From contig NZ_AP023360.1 in NCBI RefSeq assembly GCF_018326265.1, positions 2,471,501 to 2,535,500 on the forward strand: 64,000 nucleotides of DNA, in the 5' to 3' direction. Below are positions 19,186-27,617 of this stretch, piece after piece. Position 1 is the stretch's first letter, and each line of letters begins with the position of its first letter. This stretch comes from Catellatospora sp. IY07-71 (lineage in GTDB: Bacteria; Actinomycetota; Actinomycetes; Mycobacteriales; Micromonosporaceae). The position numbers and the translations under genes are program-made. The notes beneath the pieces are model-generated. The model had not been told where the DNA came from. It ran no database searches and was given only the letters and a program-made list of their open reading frames with translations.

Positions 19186-19245
19186 GCAGCAAGGAGCGAG
19201 CTTGCGAGCCCCGCAGTCGCGAACTGGCGGTGGCGCTGTGAGCAG
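19181..19245 (+). repeat. Short insertion bounded by a 9-bp direct repeat
   Basis: TGTGAGCAG occurs at 19181-19189 and 19237-19245. The first copy contains the stop of the PLP enzyme; the second contains the GTG start of the lactone oxidase. Removing one copy plus the 47-bp insert restores a tight stop/start overlap like that of the other genes in this operon. The insert contains GGAGCGAGCTTGCGAGCC, itself partly palindromic. This looks like insertion of a small element with target duplication, or a tandem slippage product. Confidence 0.6.
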
Positions 19246-20545
19246 TGGTGTGTGGCGGAACTGGAGCCGCATCGAGAGCGTGACCCCGGCGCGGGTGGCG
19301 TATCCGTCCAGCCCGGACGAGGTGGTGCAGGCGATCGCCGCCGCGCGCGCCGACGGGCTGCGGGTCAAGCCGATCGGGGCGGGGCACAGCTTCACCGGCA
19401 TCGCGGTCGCCCCCGGCGTGCAGCTCGACCTGCGCAACTTGCAGGGCGTGCTGGCCGTGGACGAGCAGCGCCGGCAGGTCAAACTCGCCGCCGGCACCCA
19501 CCTCTACCGCCTGCCGGAGCTGCTGAAGCCGTACGGGCTGGCGCTGCAGAACATGGGCGACATCGACGCGCAGACCATCGCGGGCGCGACCTCGACCGGC
19601 ACGCACGGCACGGGGCACGCGTTCGGCGGCCTGGCCACGCAGATCGTCGGGGTCACCCTGGCGACCGCGGACGGAGCGCTGCTGGAGATCTCGGAGAACA
19701 GCAACCCGGAGCTGCTCGGCGCGGCGCGGCTGGGCCTGGGCGCGCTGGGCGTGCTGGTGGACATCACGGTGCAGTGCGTGCCCGCGTACAAGCTGCACGC
19801 GGTGGAGAAGCCGGAGCCGCTGGCCGAGGTGCTGGCGCAGTGGGAGCAGCGGGCGCTGGGCGCGGACCACTTCGAGTTCTACTGGTTCCCGCACACGCAG
19901 ACCGCGCTGACCAAGACCAACACCCGGCTGCCGATGGACGCGCCCAGCAAGCCGCTGGGCGGCTTCCAGCGCTGGCTGGACGACGACCTGATGTCCAACA
20001 CGGTCTTCAACGGGGTCTGCCATCTCGGCAAGGCGGTGCCCGCGCTGACCCCGCCGATCAACCGGCTGGCGCAGCGGCTCACCAACAACCGCGAGTTCAC
20101 CGACGTGTCCACGTCCGTGTTCACCACCAAGCGCGAGGTGCGTTTCCGGGAGATGGAGTACGCCCTGCCGCGCGAAGAGGTGCCGGAGGTGCTGCGCGCC
20201 CTCGACCGGCTGATCGAGCAGAACGGCTGGCGCATCTCGTTCCCGGTCGAGGTGCGGGTGGCCGCGCCGGACGACATCTGGCTGTCCACCGCGCACGGCC
20301 GGGAGAGCGGGTACATCGCGATCCACCGGTTCTTCAAGGAGGACCCGCACACGTACTTCCGCCTGGCCGAGCAGATCTTCCGGGCGCACGGCGGCCGGCC
20401 GCACTGGGGCAAGATGCACTACCAGGACGCGAGCACGCTGGCCGGGTCGTACCCGCGCTTCGGCGACTTCCTCGCGGTGCGCGACAAGCTCGACCCCGAG
20501 CGCGTGTTCGGCAACGACTACCTGGACCGGGTGCTGGGCGCGTGA
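19238..20545 (+). CDS. FAD-dependent D-arabinono-1,4-lactone/alditol oxidase
   Basis: A 435-residue VAO-family flavoprotein. The N-terminal FAD domain includes GAGHSFTGIA, whose histidine is the usual covalent FAD attachment site, and GATSTGTHGTGHAFGGL. The C-terminal ALO domain ends with HWGKMHYQDASTLAGSYP. Relatives oxidise aldonolactones or alditols with O2, giving H2O2. The frame extends to 19160, but that part is the small insertion; GTG 19238 matches the family N-terminus (SSGVWRNWSR). It overlaps the GH1 start by four bases (GTGA), so it is in the same operon. The substrate is unknown. Confidence 0.88.
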   Translation: MSSGVWRNWSRIESVTPARVAYPSSPDEVVQAIAAARADGLRVKPIGAGHSFTGIAVAPGVQLDLRNLQGVLAVDEQRRQVKLAAGTHLYRLPELLKPYGLALQNMGDIDAQTIAGATSTGTHGTGHAFGGLATQIVGVTLATADGALLEISENSNPELLGAARLGLGALGVLVDITVQCVPAYKLHAVEKPEPLAEVLAQWEQRALGADHFEFYWFPHTQTALTKTNTRLPMDAPSKPLGGFQRWLDDDLMSNTVFNGVCHLGKAVPALTPPINRLAQRLTNNREFTDVSTSVFTTKREVRFREMEYALPREEVPEVLRALDRLIEQNGWRISFPVEVRVAAPDDIWLSTAHGRESGYIAIHRFFKEDPHTYFRLAEQIFRAHGGRPHWGKMHYQDASTLAGSYPRFGDFLAVRDKLDPERVFGNDYLDRVLGA

Positions 20546-21915
20546 TCCCGAAGGACTTCCAGCTCGGGGTCGCCACGGCGGCGTACCAGATCGAGGGCGC
20601 GGTCGCGGAGGGCGGGCGCGGCGTGTCGGTATGGGACACGTTCTCCGCCACCCCCGGCAAGGTGCTCGGCGGGGACACCGGGGCCGTCGCCTGCGACCAC
20701 TACCACCGCTACGAGCAGGACCTTGACCTGGTACGCGAACTCGGTGCGGACGCGTACCGCTTCTCGATCGCCTGGCCGCGTATCCAGCCGGACGGCACCG
20801 GACCGGCGAATCCGGACGGTCTCGCCTTCTACGACCGGCTCGTCGACGCCATGCTGGCGCGCGGCATCGAGCCGGTGGCGACCCTGTTCCACTGGGACAC
20901 CCCGCAGGCCCTGGAGGACGCGGGCGGCTGGCTCAACCGGGACACCGCCGAGCGCTTCGCCGACTACGCCGCCCTGGTCGGGGCGCGGCTCGGCGACCGG
21001 GTCGGCAAGTGGATCACCATCAACGAGCCGCACTCGGTGACGCTGGCCGGCTACGCCACCGGCGCGCACGCTCCGGGCAAGGCGCTGCTGTTCGACGCTT
21101 TGCCCGCCGCGCACCACCAGCTGCTCGGCCACGGCCTGGCGGTGCGGGCGCTGCGCGCGGCCGGGGTCGCCGGGCAGATCGGCATCACCAACGTGCACAC
21201 GCCGGTCGTGCCCGCCTCGGACAAGCCGGAGGACCAGCTCGCGGCGGCCCTGTACGACCTCATCGCCAACCGGATCTTCGAGGACCCGGTGCTGCTGGGC
21301 CGCTATCCGCAGGCGCCGGAGCCGTTCGCGGACATGTTCGGCGTGCTCGCCGAGCTGCCCGCCGAGGACCTTCAGGTGATCTCGGCACCGCTGGACTTCT
21401 ACGGCGTCAACTACTACTACCCGAGCCGGGTAGCCCTGGCCGATCCCGAGACGGCCAGCGACCACACGCCCGAGGGCGACTTCGCGCGGGTCGGCGAGCT
21501 GCCGTTCGCCTTCGCCGAGATCGAGGGCGCGGCCCGGACCGGCTTCGGCTGGCCGGTGTGCCCGGACGGGCTCGGCGACACCCTCGACGAGCTGTCCGAA
21601 CGCTACGGTGACCGGCTGCCGCCGCTGTACATCACCGAGGGCGGCGCGAGCTTCCCCGACGAGGTCGCCGCCGACGGCACGGTGCCGGACCCGGACCGCG
21701 TGGCGTACCTGCGCGAGCACCTCGCGGTGGCGCTGGGCCGCCGTGCGGCAGGGCTGGACCTGCGCGGTTACTACGTCTGGAGCCTGCTCGACAACTTCGA
21801 GTGGGCCGCGGGCTACCGCCAGCGCTTCGGGCTGGTGCACGTGGACTACAGGACGCAGCGGCGTACGCCCAAGGCGTCCTTCCACTGGCTGGCGGAGCTG
21901 CTCCGGCAGCGTTAG
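20542..21915 (+). CDS. bgl: GH1 beta-glucosidase
   Basis: A 457-residue GH1 barrel. It begins with the typical FQLGVATAAYQIEGAV and has ACDHYHRYEQDL, the acid/base glutamate in ITINEPH near residue 162, and the nucleophile in YITEGGAS near residue 366 (ITENG in most relatives). EWAAGYRQRFGLVHVDY closes the enzyme. It hydrolyses beta-glucosides with retention, in the cytoplasm since no signal peptide is seen. It is the last gene of the MFS operon, implying that an imported glycoside is cleaved and its sugar acid or alditol part oxidised. The stop codon TAG overlaps that of the next, convergent gene. Confidence 0.95.
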   Translation: MIPKDFQLGVATAAYQIEGAVAEGGRGVSVWDTFSATPGKVLGGDTGAVACDHYHRYEQDLDLVRELGADAYRFSIAWPRIQPDGTGPANPDGLAFYDRLVDAMLARGIEPVATLFHWDTPQALEDAGGWLNRDTAERFADYAALVGARLGDRVGKWITINEPHSVTLAGYATGAHAPGKALLFDALPAAHHQLLGHGLAVRALRAAGVAGQIGITNVHTPVVPASDKPEDQLAAALYDLIANRIFEDPVLLGRYPQAPEPFADMFGVLAELPAEDLQVISAPLDFYGVNYYYPSRVALADPETASDHTPEGDFARVGELPFAFAEIEGAARTGFGWPVCPDGLGDTLDELSERYGDRLPPLYITEGGASFPDEVAADGTVPDPDRVAYLREHLAVALGRRAAGLDLRGYYVWSLLDNFEWAAGYRQRFGLVHVDYRTQRRTPKASFHWLAELLRQR

Positions 21916-22316
21916 TCCTCGGGCTTCTCCTGCTTGCGCAGCTCCTCCTCGCGGCGGCGCAGGTCCATCTCCCACTTGCTGAGCAGCTCGCGGTCGGCGG
22001 CCTGGGTCTCCTTGGCCTCCTTGGCGATCCGGCGCAGGAACTCCGGGTCGTCGTCGGGCGCGAGCGGGCGGCCGGGGCGCTGCGCCTCCGGGAAGCCGCT
22101 GCCCTGCCGCCAGACGTTGCGGCGGGGCGCGGCGTCGGCCCGGCTCACGATGAACCAGGCGATGCCGCCGATCGGCGAGAAGAGCAGGATGATGAGCACC
22201 CAGGCCCACCGGGGCAGCGTCCGCAGCCGGTCCTCCTCCGCCGACAGGCAGCTGACCAGCGCCGCGACGGTGAGGATGAGACTGGCGAAAAAGAAGATCA
22301 ATCCGAGTCGGCCCAC
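21912..22316 (-). CDS. PLDc_N-type small membrane protein
   Basis: A 134-residue protein with two membrane spans (FFFASLILTVAALVSC and WAWVLIILLFSPIGGIAWFIV) and a charged C-terminal helix (RRIAKEAKETQAADRELL to the end) likely to form a coiled coil. The spans and the IGGIAWFI motif match the phospholipase D/cardiolipin synthase N-terminal domain, here without any catalytic domain. Such stand-alone proteins are common in actinobacteria and of unknown role. I chose GTG 22316; the longer frame upstream is not hydrophobic or conserved. The stop shares TTAG with the convergent GH1 stop. Confidence 0.75.
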   Translation of the reverse strand: MGRLGLIFFFASLILTVAALVSCLSAEEDRLRTLPRWAWVLIILLFSPIGGIAWFIVSRADAAPRRNVWRQGSGFPEAQRPGRPLAPDDDPEFLRRIAKEAKETQAADRELLSKWEMDLRRREEELRKQEKPED

Positions 22317-22333
22317 GGCGTAGAGAGTAGACC

Positions 22334-22645
22334 TCAGGCGAGGATCAGCAGTACCCCCGACAGTGCGGTGGCGACGCACGAGACGCCTACCGCGACGAGC
22401 AGCCGGGCGACCCCGACCGGGCGCGGCCGGGCCATCGCCTTGATCCGCCGGTGCGCGAGCAGGAGCAGCGCCAGCCAGCACAGCAGGCCCAGGGCCAGCC
22501 CGACCGCGCCCGCCGGGTCCAGACCTCGCTCGAAGGCCAGCCGGAACAGCAGCAGCGCGCACACCGTCCCCGCCAGCACGGTCCGCCGCCACGCCAGCCG
22601 CGTCCGCTCCGGCTGTGCCCCCGCGTCTCGCGCCGGGTCGCTCAC
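22334..22645 (-). CDS. DUF202 membrane protein (first of a pair)
   Basis: A 103-residue protein. The N-terminal ERTRLAWRRT motif is the DUF202 signature, followed by three membrane spans. The family function is unknown. It starts with GTG and lies 67 bp downstream of a second DUF202 gene on the same strand, so the pair is likely co-transcribed; side-by-side DUF202 genes recur in actinobacteria. Confidence 0.82.
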   Translation of the reverse strand: MSDPARDAGAQPERTRLAWRRTVLAGTVCALLLFRLAFERGLDPAGAVGLALGLLCWLALLLLAHRRIKAMARPRPVGVARLLVAVGVSCVATALSGVLLILA

Positions 22646-22712
22646 GGGCCGCCCGCCGCTCCATGGCGTTCCGGCGGGCCGGCGGGAGCTTCGGTCAGGG
22701 GAGGCAGCCGGG

Positions 22713-23105
22713 TCACCGGGTGCGCCACCAGTCGATGAGGACCTCGGCGAGCAGGGCGAGAGAGCCTAGGCCGACGACGACCGCCAGGATCGCGGGGAAG
22801 CGGGACGGGGGCAGCGGCCGGCCGGTGCGCATCGCGATCTCGCAGCGGATCCAGTGGTCGATGGCGCGCAGCGCGCAACCGGCGCCGAGCAGGATCAGCG
22901 CGATGCCCAGGACCTTGGTCAGGTGCGGCACGGCCATGGGCGGCAGGAACTGGGCCACCACCAGGCCACCGCCGATCATGGCCAGGCCGGTGCGGATCCA
23001 CGCCAGGAAGGTGCGCTCGTTGGCCAGCGAGAAGCGGTAGTCGGGCGTGGTGCCCACCTCGCGCACCTCGCGCGGATCAAACCAGTTGCGGACTCTACCC
23101 AGCAC
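22713..23105 (-). CDS. YidH-like DUF202 membrane protein (second of a pair)
   Basis: A 130-residue protein. The motif YRFSLANERTFLAWIRTGLAM followed by three membrane spans is diagnostic for YidH/DUF202. The frame is open far upstream, but family alignment and promoter placement support GTG 23105, six bases after a -10-like GATACT. The start lies only 18 bp from that of the divergent GNAT gene. The function is unknown. Confidence 0.85.
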   Translation of the reverse strand: MLGRVRNWFDPREVREVGTTPDYRFSLANERTFLAWIRTGLAMIGGGLVVAQFLPPMAVPHLTKVLGIALILLGAGCALRAIDHWIRCEIAMRTGRPLPPSRFPAILAVVVGLGSLALLAEVLIDWWRTR

Positions 23106-23123
23106 CTTCCTAGTATCAGGGCG
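23106..23123. promoter_or_regulatory. 18-bp bidirectional promoter with overlapping -10 boxes
   Basis: The plus strand carries TAGTAT (23111-23116) seven bases before ATG 23124. The minus strand carries GATACT (23117-23112) six bases before GTG 23105. Both spacings fit leaderless transcripts, so two divergent genes appear to share one symmetrical -10 region. Confidence 0.6.
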
Positions 23124-23930
23124 ATGACTTCTGAACTTGATCGGGACGCCCTGCTCAGGGCGTACGACACACAGCTGCGTTCCGAGACCCCCGACCCGCT
23201 CCCGGAGGGCGTGACCGTCGAGCACGACGGCCCCGTGATCCGCATCAGCGGCCTCGACCACGGCGGCTTCGTCACCTACCGCGACGTCTCCCACCTGCCC
23301 GGCGACGAGTTGGACGCGCTCATCGCCCGCCAGCGCGACTTCTACGCCGCGCGCGGCGAGCAGGTCGAGTGGAAGCTGCGCGGCCACGACAAGCCCGCGG
23401 ACCTGCCCGAGCGCCTGGTGGCGGCCGGGTTCGTGCCGGAGGAGCTGGAGGCGGTGGTGATCGGCCTGGCCGAGCCGCTGGCCAAGACGCCGGTGCTGCC
23501 CGAGGGCGTGACGCTGCGCGAGGTCACCGAGCACGCCGACCTGGCCCGGATCGTGGCGATGGAGGAGGCGGTCTGGCAGGCCGACCGCAGCCACCTGCTG
23601 TCCGGCCTGGCGAGGGAGATCGCGGCCGACCCGGCGGGGCTCACCATCGTGGTGGCCGAGGCGGGCGACCTCGTGGTCAGCGCCGGCTGGGTGCGCTACG
23701 AGAAGGGCACCGAGTTCGCGGGCCTGTGGGGCGGCTCGACGCTGGAGCAGTGGCGGGGGAAGGGCATCTACAAGGCATTGGTGGCGCACCGGGCCATCCG
23801 CGCCGTCGAGCGCGGCTATCGCTACCTGCAGGTGGACGCGTCGCCGGACAGCCGCCCGATCCTGGAGCGGCTCGGCCTGGTCACGGTCACCACGACCACG
23901 CCGTACATCTGGTCGCCGCCGACCGCCTGA
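23124..23930 (+). CDS. GNAT-family N-acetyltransferase
   Basis: A 268-residue protein with a C-terminal GNAT domain (about 130-265). The acetyl-CoA motif reads LEQWRGKGIYKALVAHRAIR, followed by the strand YRYLQVDASPDSRPILERLG. The N-terminal half (about 1-125) is not obviously a second GNAT domain. The acceptor substrate is unknown. ATG 23124 is supported by TAGTAT seven bases upstream, giving a leaderless mRNA. It is convergent with a small gene whose stop lies 6 bp away. Confidence 0.85.
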   Translation: MTSELDRDALLRAYDTQLRSETPDPLPEGVTVEHDGPVIRISGLDHGGFVTYRDVSHLPGDELDALIARQRDFYAARGEQVEWKLRGHDKPADLPERLVAAGFVPEELEAVVIGLAEPLAKTPVLPEGVTLREVTEHADLARIVAMEEAVWQADRSHLLSGLAREIAADPAGLTIVVAEAGDLVVSAGWVRYEKGTEFAGLWGGSTLEQWRGKGIYKALVAHRAIRAVERGYRYLQVDASPDSRPILERLGLVTVTTTTPYIWSPPTA

Positions 23931-23936
23931 GCACGC

Positions 23937-24110
23937 TCAGCGGGACAGGTCCCAGAGGTCGCGGATCGAGTCCCGTACGCACTCGTCGCGCAGGCGGCCG
24001 CAGGTGCACAGGTGTTCGTCGGGCTCAGGCTGCCGGTGGTGCTGCGCCTCGGGCGGCTCGCCGGTGTCCGTGGCGGCGGCATCCGGCAGGGGTGCGGTTT
24101 TTGTGGTCAT
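23937..24110 (-). CDS. 57-residue Cys-containing small protein
   Basis: A small gene with an excellent ribosome-binding site, AGGAGGTG, eight bases before ATG 24110. The 57-residue product is Pro/Asp/Glu-rich at the N-terminus (PLPDAAATDTGEPPEAQHH). Its C-terminus has the cluster HLCTCGRLRDEC, three cysteines plus a histidine that could bind a metal, followed by an acidic helix (VRDSIRDLWDLSR). There is no signal peptide or membrane span. I do not recognise a family. The strong SD and unbroken frame support a real protein; a zinc- or iron-binding role is speculation. Confidence 0.7.
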   Translation of the reverse strand: MTTKTAPLPDAAATDTGEPPEAQHHRQPEPDEHLCTCGRLRDECVRDSIRDLWDLSR

Positions 24111-24357
24111 GTCGTGACACCTCCTGCTAAGCGCGACTCTACGGGATGGGCATCATGACGGGGTGACGTCTGTCACTATTGCCCGCTGTCCTGGCGGGTA
24201 GATGGACGGCGGCAATAAATTACTCGTCAGTAACCAACGGCATCGGCAAAAGTGGCAACGTCCACAGCCGGTCGAGCTTGACCCGCGACGCGTCAGGCGA
24301 CAGCCTTGCGGCGAGGGCATGAACGTCCGTTCAACTCAGGAGGGTCGTCAGAGCGCG
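24111..24357 (+). promoter_or_regulatory. etfBA upstream region with TetR-like dyad
   Basis: A 247-bp gap upstream of etfB. It contains the AT-rich dyad TTACTCGTCAGTAA at 24220-24233 (TTACT/AGTAA arms with a 4-bp spacer), a form typical of TetR-family operators controlling fatty-acid genes. AGGAGG lies about 14 bases before the etfB ATG. Regulation by a fatty-acid-responsive repressor is inferred. Confidence 0.5.
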
Positions 24358-25137
24358 ATGAAGATCGTCGTACTTGTCAAGCAGGTGCCGGACTCCGGCG
24401 CCGAGCGCAACCTGCGCGCGGACGACAACACCGTCGACCGCGCCTCGGCCAACAACGTCATCAACGAGATGGACGAGTACGCCATCGAGGAGGCGCTGCG
24501 GCTGCAGGAGGCGCACGGCGGCGAGGTGACCATCCTGACGATGGGCCCGGAGCGGGCGACCGAGTCGATCCGCAAGGCGCTGTCCATGGGCCCGGACGGG
24601 GCCGTGCACGTCCTCGACGACGCCCTGGCCGGCACCGACGCGCTCGGCACCAGCAAGGTGCTCGCCGCCGCGATCGGCACGCTCGCGCCCGACCTGGTCA
24701 TCGCCGGCGCGGAGTCGACCGACGCCCGCGGCCAGGTGCTGGCGCACATGCTCGCCGAGCGGCTGGGCTACGCCGCGCTGACCGGCGCCCGCAAGCTCAC
24801 CGTGGACGGCTCGCAGCTGACCGTCGAGCGCCAGACCGAGGAGGGGTACGAGGTCGTCACGGCCGCCACCCCCGCGATCGTCAGCGTGTGGGACACCATC
24901 AACGAGCCGCGCTACCCGTCCTTCAAGGGCATCATGGCGGCCAAGAAGAAGCCGGTCGACACGAAGTCGCTGGCCGACCTGGGTGTCGACGCCGGCGAGG
25001 TGGGCTGGGCGGGCGCGGCCACCACCGTGCTGTCGCACAGCAAGCGCCCCCCGCGCAGCGCCGGCCAGAAGGTCACCGACTCCGGTGACGGCGGCACGGC
25101 CCTGGTCGAGTTCCTGTCGTCCGAGAAGTTCGTCTGA
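24358..25137 (+). CDS. etfB: Electron transfer flavoprotein beta subunit
   Basis: A 259-residue beta subunit of the heterodimer that takes electrons from acyl-CoA dehydrogenases and passes them to the quinone pool. It starts MKIVVLVKQVPDSGAER and carries the ETF-beta segment NEMDEYAIEEALRLQE and the AMP-binding-type GAESTDARGQVLAHMLAERLG. The frame extends upstream to 24202, but family homology begins at ATG 24358. It lies 14 bp before etfA, forming the standard etfBA operon. The upstream dyad suggests control with fatty-acid degradation. Confidence 0.96.
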   Translation: MKIVVLVKQVPDSGAERNLRADDNTVDRASANNVINEMDEYAIEEALRLQEAHGGEVTILTMGPERATESIRKALSMGPDGAVHVLDDALAGTDALGTSKVLAAAIGTLAPDLVIAGAESTDARGQVLAHMLAERLGYAALTGARKLTVDGSQLTVERQTEEGYEVVTAATPAIVSVWDTINEPRYPSFKGIMAAKKKPVDTKSLADLGVDAGEVGWAGAATTVLSHSKRPPRSAGQKVTDSGDGGTALVEFLSSEKFV

Positions 25138-25151
25138 GAGGCGTGCCGACA

Positions 25152-26108
25152 ATGGCTGAGGTTCTGGTAGTCGTCGAGTCCTCCGGCGGCACGGTCAAGA
25201 AGGTCACGCTGGAGATGCTGACCCTGGCGCGCTCGCTCGGCGAGCCCGCCGCGGTGGTGCTGGGCGCCCCCGGCACGGCCGCCGCGATCGCCGACAAGCT
25301 CGGCGAGTACGGCGCCGCGAAGGTGTACGCCGCCGAGAGCGACGACATCGCCAACCACCTGGTCGCCCCGAAGGCCACCGCGCTCGCGCAGCTCGTGCGG
25401 AGCGTGTCGCCGGCCGCCGTGCTGATCGGCTCGACCCAGGAGGGCAAGGAGATCGCCGGCCGCCTCGCGGTCAAGCTGGACAACGGCGTGCTCTACGACG
25501 CGGTCGAGCTGGCCGCCGACGGCACCGCCACCCAGGTCGTGTTCGCGGGCTCGACCATCGTCAAGTCCAAGGTCACCAAGGGTCTGCCCCTGGTCACCGT
25601 GCGGCCGAACTCGCTCACGCCCAGCCCCGCCGCGGCCACGCCGTCGGTGGAGCAGGTCGAGGTCGCCCTGTCCGACGCCGACAAGCTCGCCGTGGTCACC
25701 CAGCGGGTGGCCGAGGCCAAGGGTGCCCGTCCGGAGCTGACCGAGGCCTCGATCGTCGTGTCCGGCGGCCGCGGCGTCGGCTCGGCGGAGAACTTCAAGG
25801 TCGTCGAGGAGCTGGCCGACCTGCTCGGCGCGGCCGTCGGCGCCTCCCGCGCGGCCACCGACTCCGGCTTCTACCCCCACGCGTTCCAGGTGGGCCAGAC
25901 CGGCAAGACGGTGTCGCCGCAGCTCTACGTCGCGCTCGGCATCTCCGGCGCGATCCAGCACCGGGCCGGCATGCAGACCTCGAAGACCATCGTCGCGGTG
26001 AACAAGGACACCGAGGCGCCGATCTTCGAGCTGGCCGACTTCGGCGTGGTGGGCGACCTGTTCCAGGTCGTGCCGCAGGCCGCCGAGGAGATCCGCAAGC
26101 GCCGCTAG
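25152..26108 (+). CDS. etfA: Electron transfer flavoprotein alpha subunit
   Basis: A 318-residue FAD-binding subunit of ETF. The N-terminal domain starts [13 protein letters not shown]. The C-terminal FAD domain contains the conserved [40 protein letters not shown] and [20 protein letters not shown], with the final [21 protein letters not shown] 25152 was chosen over GTG 25143 by family N-terminus. It is followed by a strong hairpin terminator, so the operon is etfBA only. It is not next to the cysteine desulfurase operon by co-transcription, though this order is common in actinobacteria. Confidence 0.97.
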   Translation: MAEVLVVVESSGGTVKKVTLEMLTLARSLGEPAAVVLGAPGTAAAIADKLGEYGAAKVYAAESDDIANHLVAPKATALAQLVRSVSPAAVLIGSTQEGKEIAGRLAVKLDNGVLYDAVELAADGTATQVVFAGSTIVKSKVTKGLPLVTVRPNSLTPSPAAATPSVEQVEVALSDADKLAVVTQRVAEAKGARPELTEASIVVSGGRGVGSAENFKVVEELADLLGAAVGASRAATDSGFYPHAFQVGQTGKTVSPQLYVALGISGAIQHRAGMQTSKTIVAVNKDTEAPIFELADFGVVGDLFQVVPQAAEEIRKRR

Positions 26109-26121
26109 GGCGTACGCGTCA

Positions 26122-26161
26122 AGGAGGGCCCGCAGGTCACGTGCCTGCCGGGCCCTCCTTC
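26122..26161 (+). terminator. etfA terminator
   Basis: A 16-bp GC-rich stem (26122-26137 with 26145-26161, one bulge) starting 13 bp after the etfA stop. It ends in CCTCCTT with no long T tract, as is usual in high-GC actinobacteria. Confidence 0.8.
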
Positions 26162-26236
26162 GCATTCACGCACGTCCGCGAACGGCGTACACCTGGGCTA
26201 CGGGTAAGCACCCTTACGGCTAGGCTTGGCGGCGAG

Positions 26237-27400
26237 ATGGCCTACCTTGATCACGCGGCGACCACGCCCATGCTGCCTGAGGCGCTGGACGCCTACGTCG
26301 CCACCGCACGTGAGGTCGGCAACGCGTCGTCGTTGCACGGCCCGGGCCGCTGCGCCCGCCGCCGGGTGGAGGAGTCGCGCGAGCGCATCGCCGCCGTGCT
26401 CGGGGCCCGCCCGTCCGAGGTCGTCTTCACCGGCGGCGGCACCGAGAGCGACAACCTCGCGCTGAAGGGCGTCTACTGGTCCCGGCGCACCGAGCGGCGG
26501 CGCCGGGTGCTGGCCGGCGCGGTCGAGCACCACGCCGTCACCGACGCGGTGCAGTGGCTGGCCGACCACGAGGGCGCCGAGATCACCTGGCTGCCCGTGG
26601 ACGCCTCCGGCCGGGTCCTGCCGGAGGCGTTCGCCGAGGCGCTGGACGACGACGTCGCCGTGGCCTCGGTGATGTGGGCGAACAACGAGGTCGGCACGGT
26701 GCAGCCGGTGGCCGAGCTGGCGGCGCTGGCCGCGGCCCGGGGCGTGCCGCTGCACACCGACGCCATCCAGGCCGTCGGCCAGGTCCCGGTCGACTACGCC
26801 GCCAGCGGCGTCGCCGCGCTCACCGTCACCGGCCACAAGCTCGGCGGCCCCGTGGGCATCGGCGCGCTGCTGTTGGGCCGGGACGTGCCCTGCACCCCGC
26901 TGCTGCACGGCGGCGGCCAGGAGCGCGACGTCCGCTCCGGCACCCTGGACGTGCCCGCCATCACCGCCTTCGCCGTCGCCGTCGAGCACGCCGTCAAGCA
27001 CCAGGGGCAGCACGCCCAGCGCCTGGCCGCGCTGCGCGACGAGCTGATCGCCCGGGTCCGCGCCGCCGTCCCGGACGCCGTCCTCAACGGTGCCGACCCC
27101 GCCGAGCCCGGCGCCCGCCTGCCCGGCAACGCCCACTTCGGCTTCCCCGGCTGCGAGGGCGACGCCCTCCTGCTGCTGCTGGACGCCCAGGACATCGCCG
27201 TCTCCACCGGCTCCGCCTGCTCGGCCGGCGTCGCCCAGCCCTCCCACGTCCTCCTCGCCATGGGCGCCGACCCCGCCGCGGCCCGCTCCTCCCTCCGCTT
27301 CACCCTCGGCCACACCTCCACCCCCGCCGACCTCGACGCCCTCCTCACCGCCCTCCCCGCCGCCGTAGACCGCGCCCGCCGCGCCGGCCTCTCCCGCTGA
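26237..27400 (+). CDS. Cysteine desulfurase (IscS/NifS class)
   Basis: A 387-residue PLP enzyme that takes sulfur from cysteine as a protein persulfide. It has the N-terminal [10 protein letters not shown], the PLP histidine region [10 protein letters not shown], the Schiff-base lysine in [14 protein letters not shown], and the catalytic cysteine in [17 protein letters not shown]. The SSGSACxxG-type active loop places it in the class I IscS group. ATG 26237 follows a TAGGCT -10 box at 26221-26226; the frame extends upstream without homology. MnmA, the tRNA thiolase it would feed, is the next gene, so tRNA s2U synthesis is its likely main duty. Iron-sulfur assembly is also possible. Confidence 0.93.
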   Translation: MAYLDHAATTPMLPEALDAYVATAREVGNASSLHGPGRCARRRVEESRERIAAVLGARPSEVVFTGGGTESDNLALKGVYWSRRTERRRRVLAGAVEHHAVTDAVQWLADHEGAEITWLPVDASGRVLPEAFAEALDDDVAVASVMWANNEVGTVQPVAELAALAAARGVPLHTDAIQAVGQVPVDYAASGVAALTVTGHKLGGPVGIGALLLGRDVPCTPLLHGGGQERDVRSGTLDVPAITAFAVAVEHAVKHQGQHAQRLAALRDELIARVRAAVPDAVLNGADPAEPGARLPGNAHFGFPGCEGDALLLLLDAQDIAVSTGSACSAGVAQPSHVLLAMGADPAAARSSLRFTLGHTSTPADLDALLTALPAAVDRARRAGLSR

Positions 27401-27430
27401 CCCAACCCTCCCCGCGCACCCCCCGCCCGG

Positions 27431-27567
27431 GTTGATCATGAACTTATGGACGTGTTCGTCGGTGTGTCACGACCTTGGCACCGTGATCAACTGGGCGCCG
27501 AACTGAACTGATCACGGTGGTGGGGTGGCGACACGCCGTCCAGCACGTCCATAAGTTCATGATCAAC
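27431..27567. repeat. Palindromic element B, full copy
   Basis: Perfect 24-bp outer arms (27431-27454 and 27544-27567) with a second, imperfect inner pairing (ACCGTGATCA near 27480 against TGATCACGGT near 27510), giving a nested hairpin of about 137 bp. The right half recurs in reverse orientation at 53802-53860. It lies between the cysteine desulfurase and mnmA genes, just upstream of the mnmA promoter. Confidence 0.9.
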
Positions 27568-27605
27568 GTGGATGGGCGGGGGCGGGGGTGGGGTGGGGTG
27601 GCGGG

Positions 27606-27617
27606 TAGGATTTGGCG
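27606..27617 (+). promoter_or_regulatory. Leaderless mnmA promoter -10
   Basis: TAGGAT at 27606-27611, then six bases, then the GTG start. This is the typical layout for a transcript starting at the first codon, and it decides the start over TTG 27612. Confidence 0.65.
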
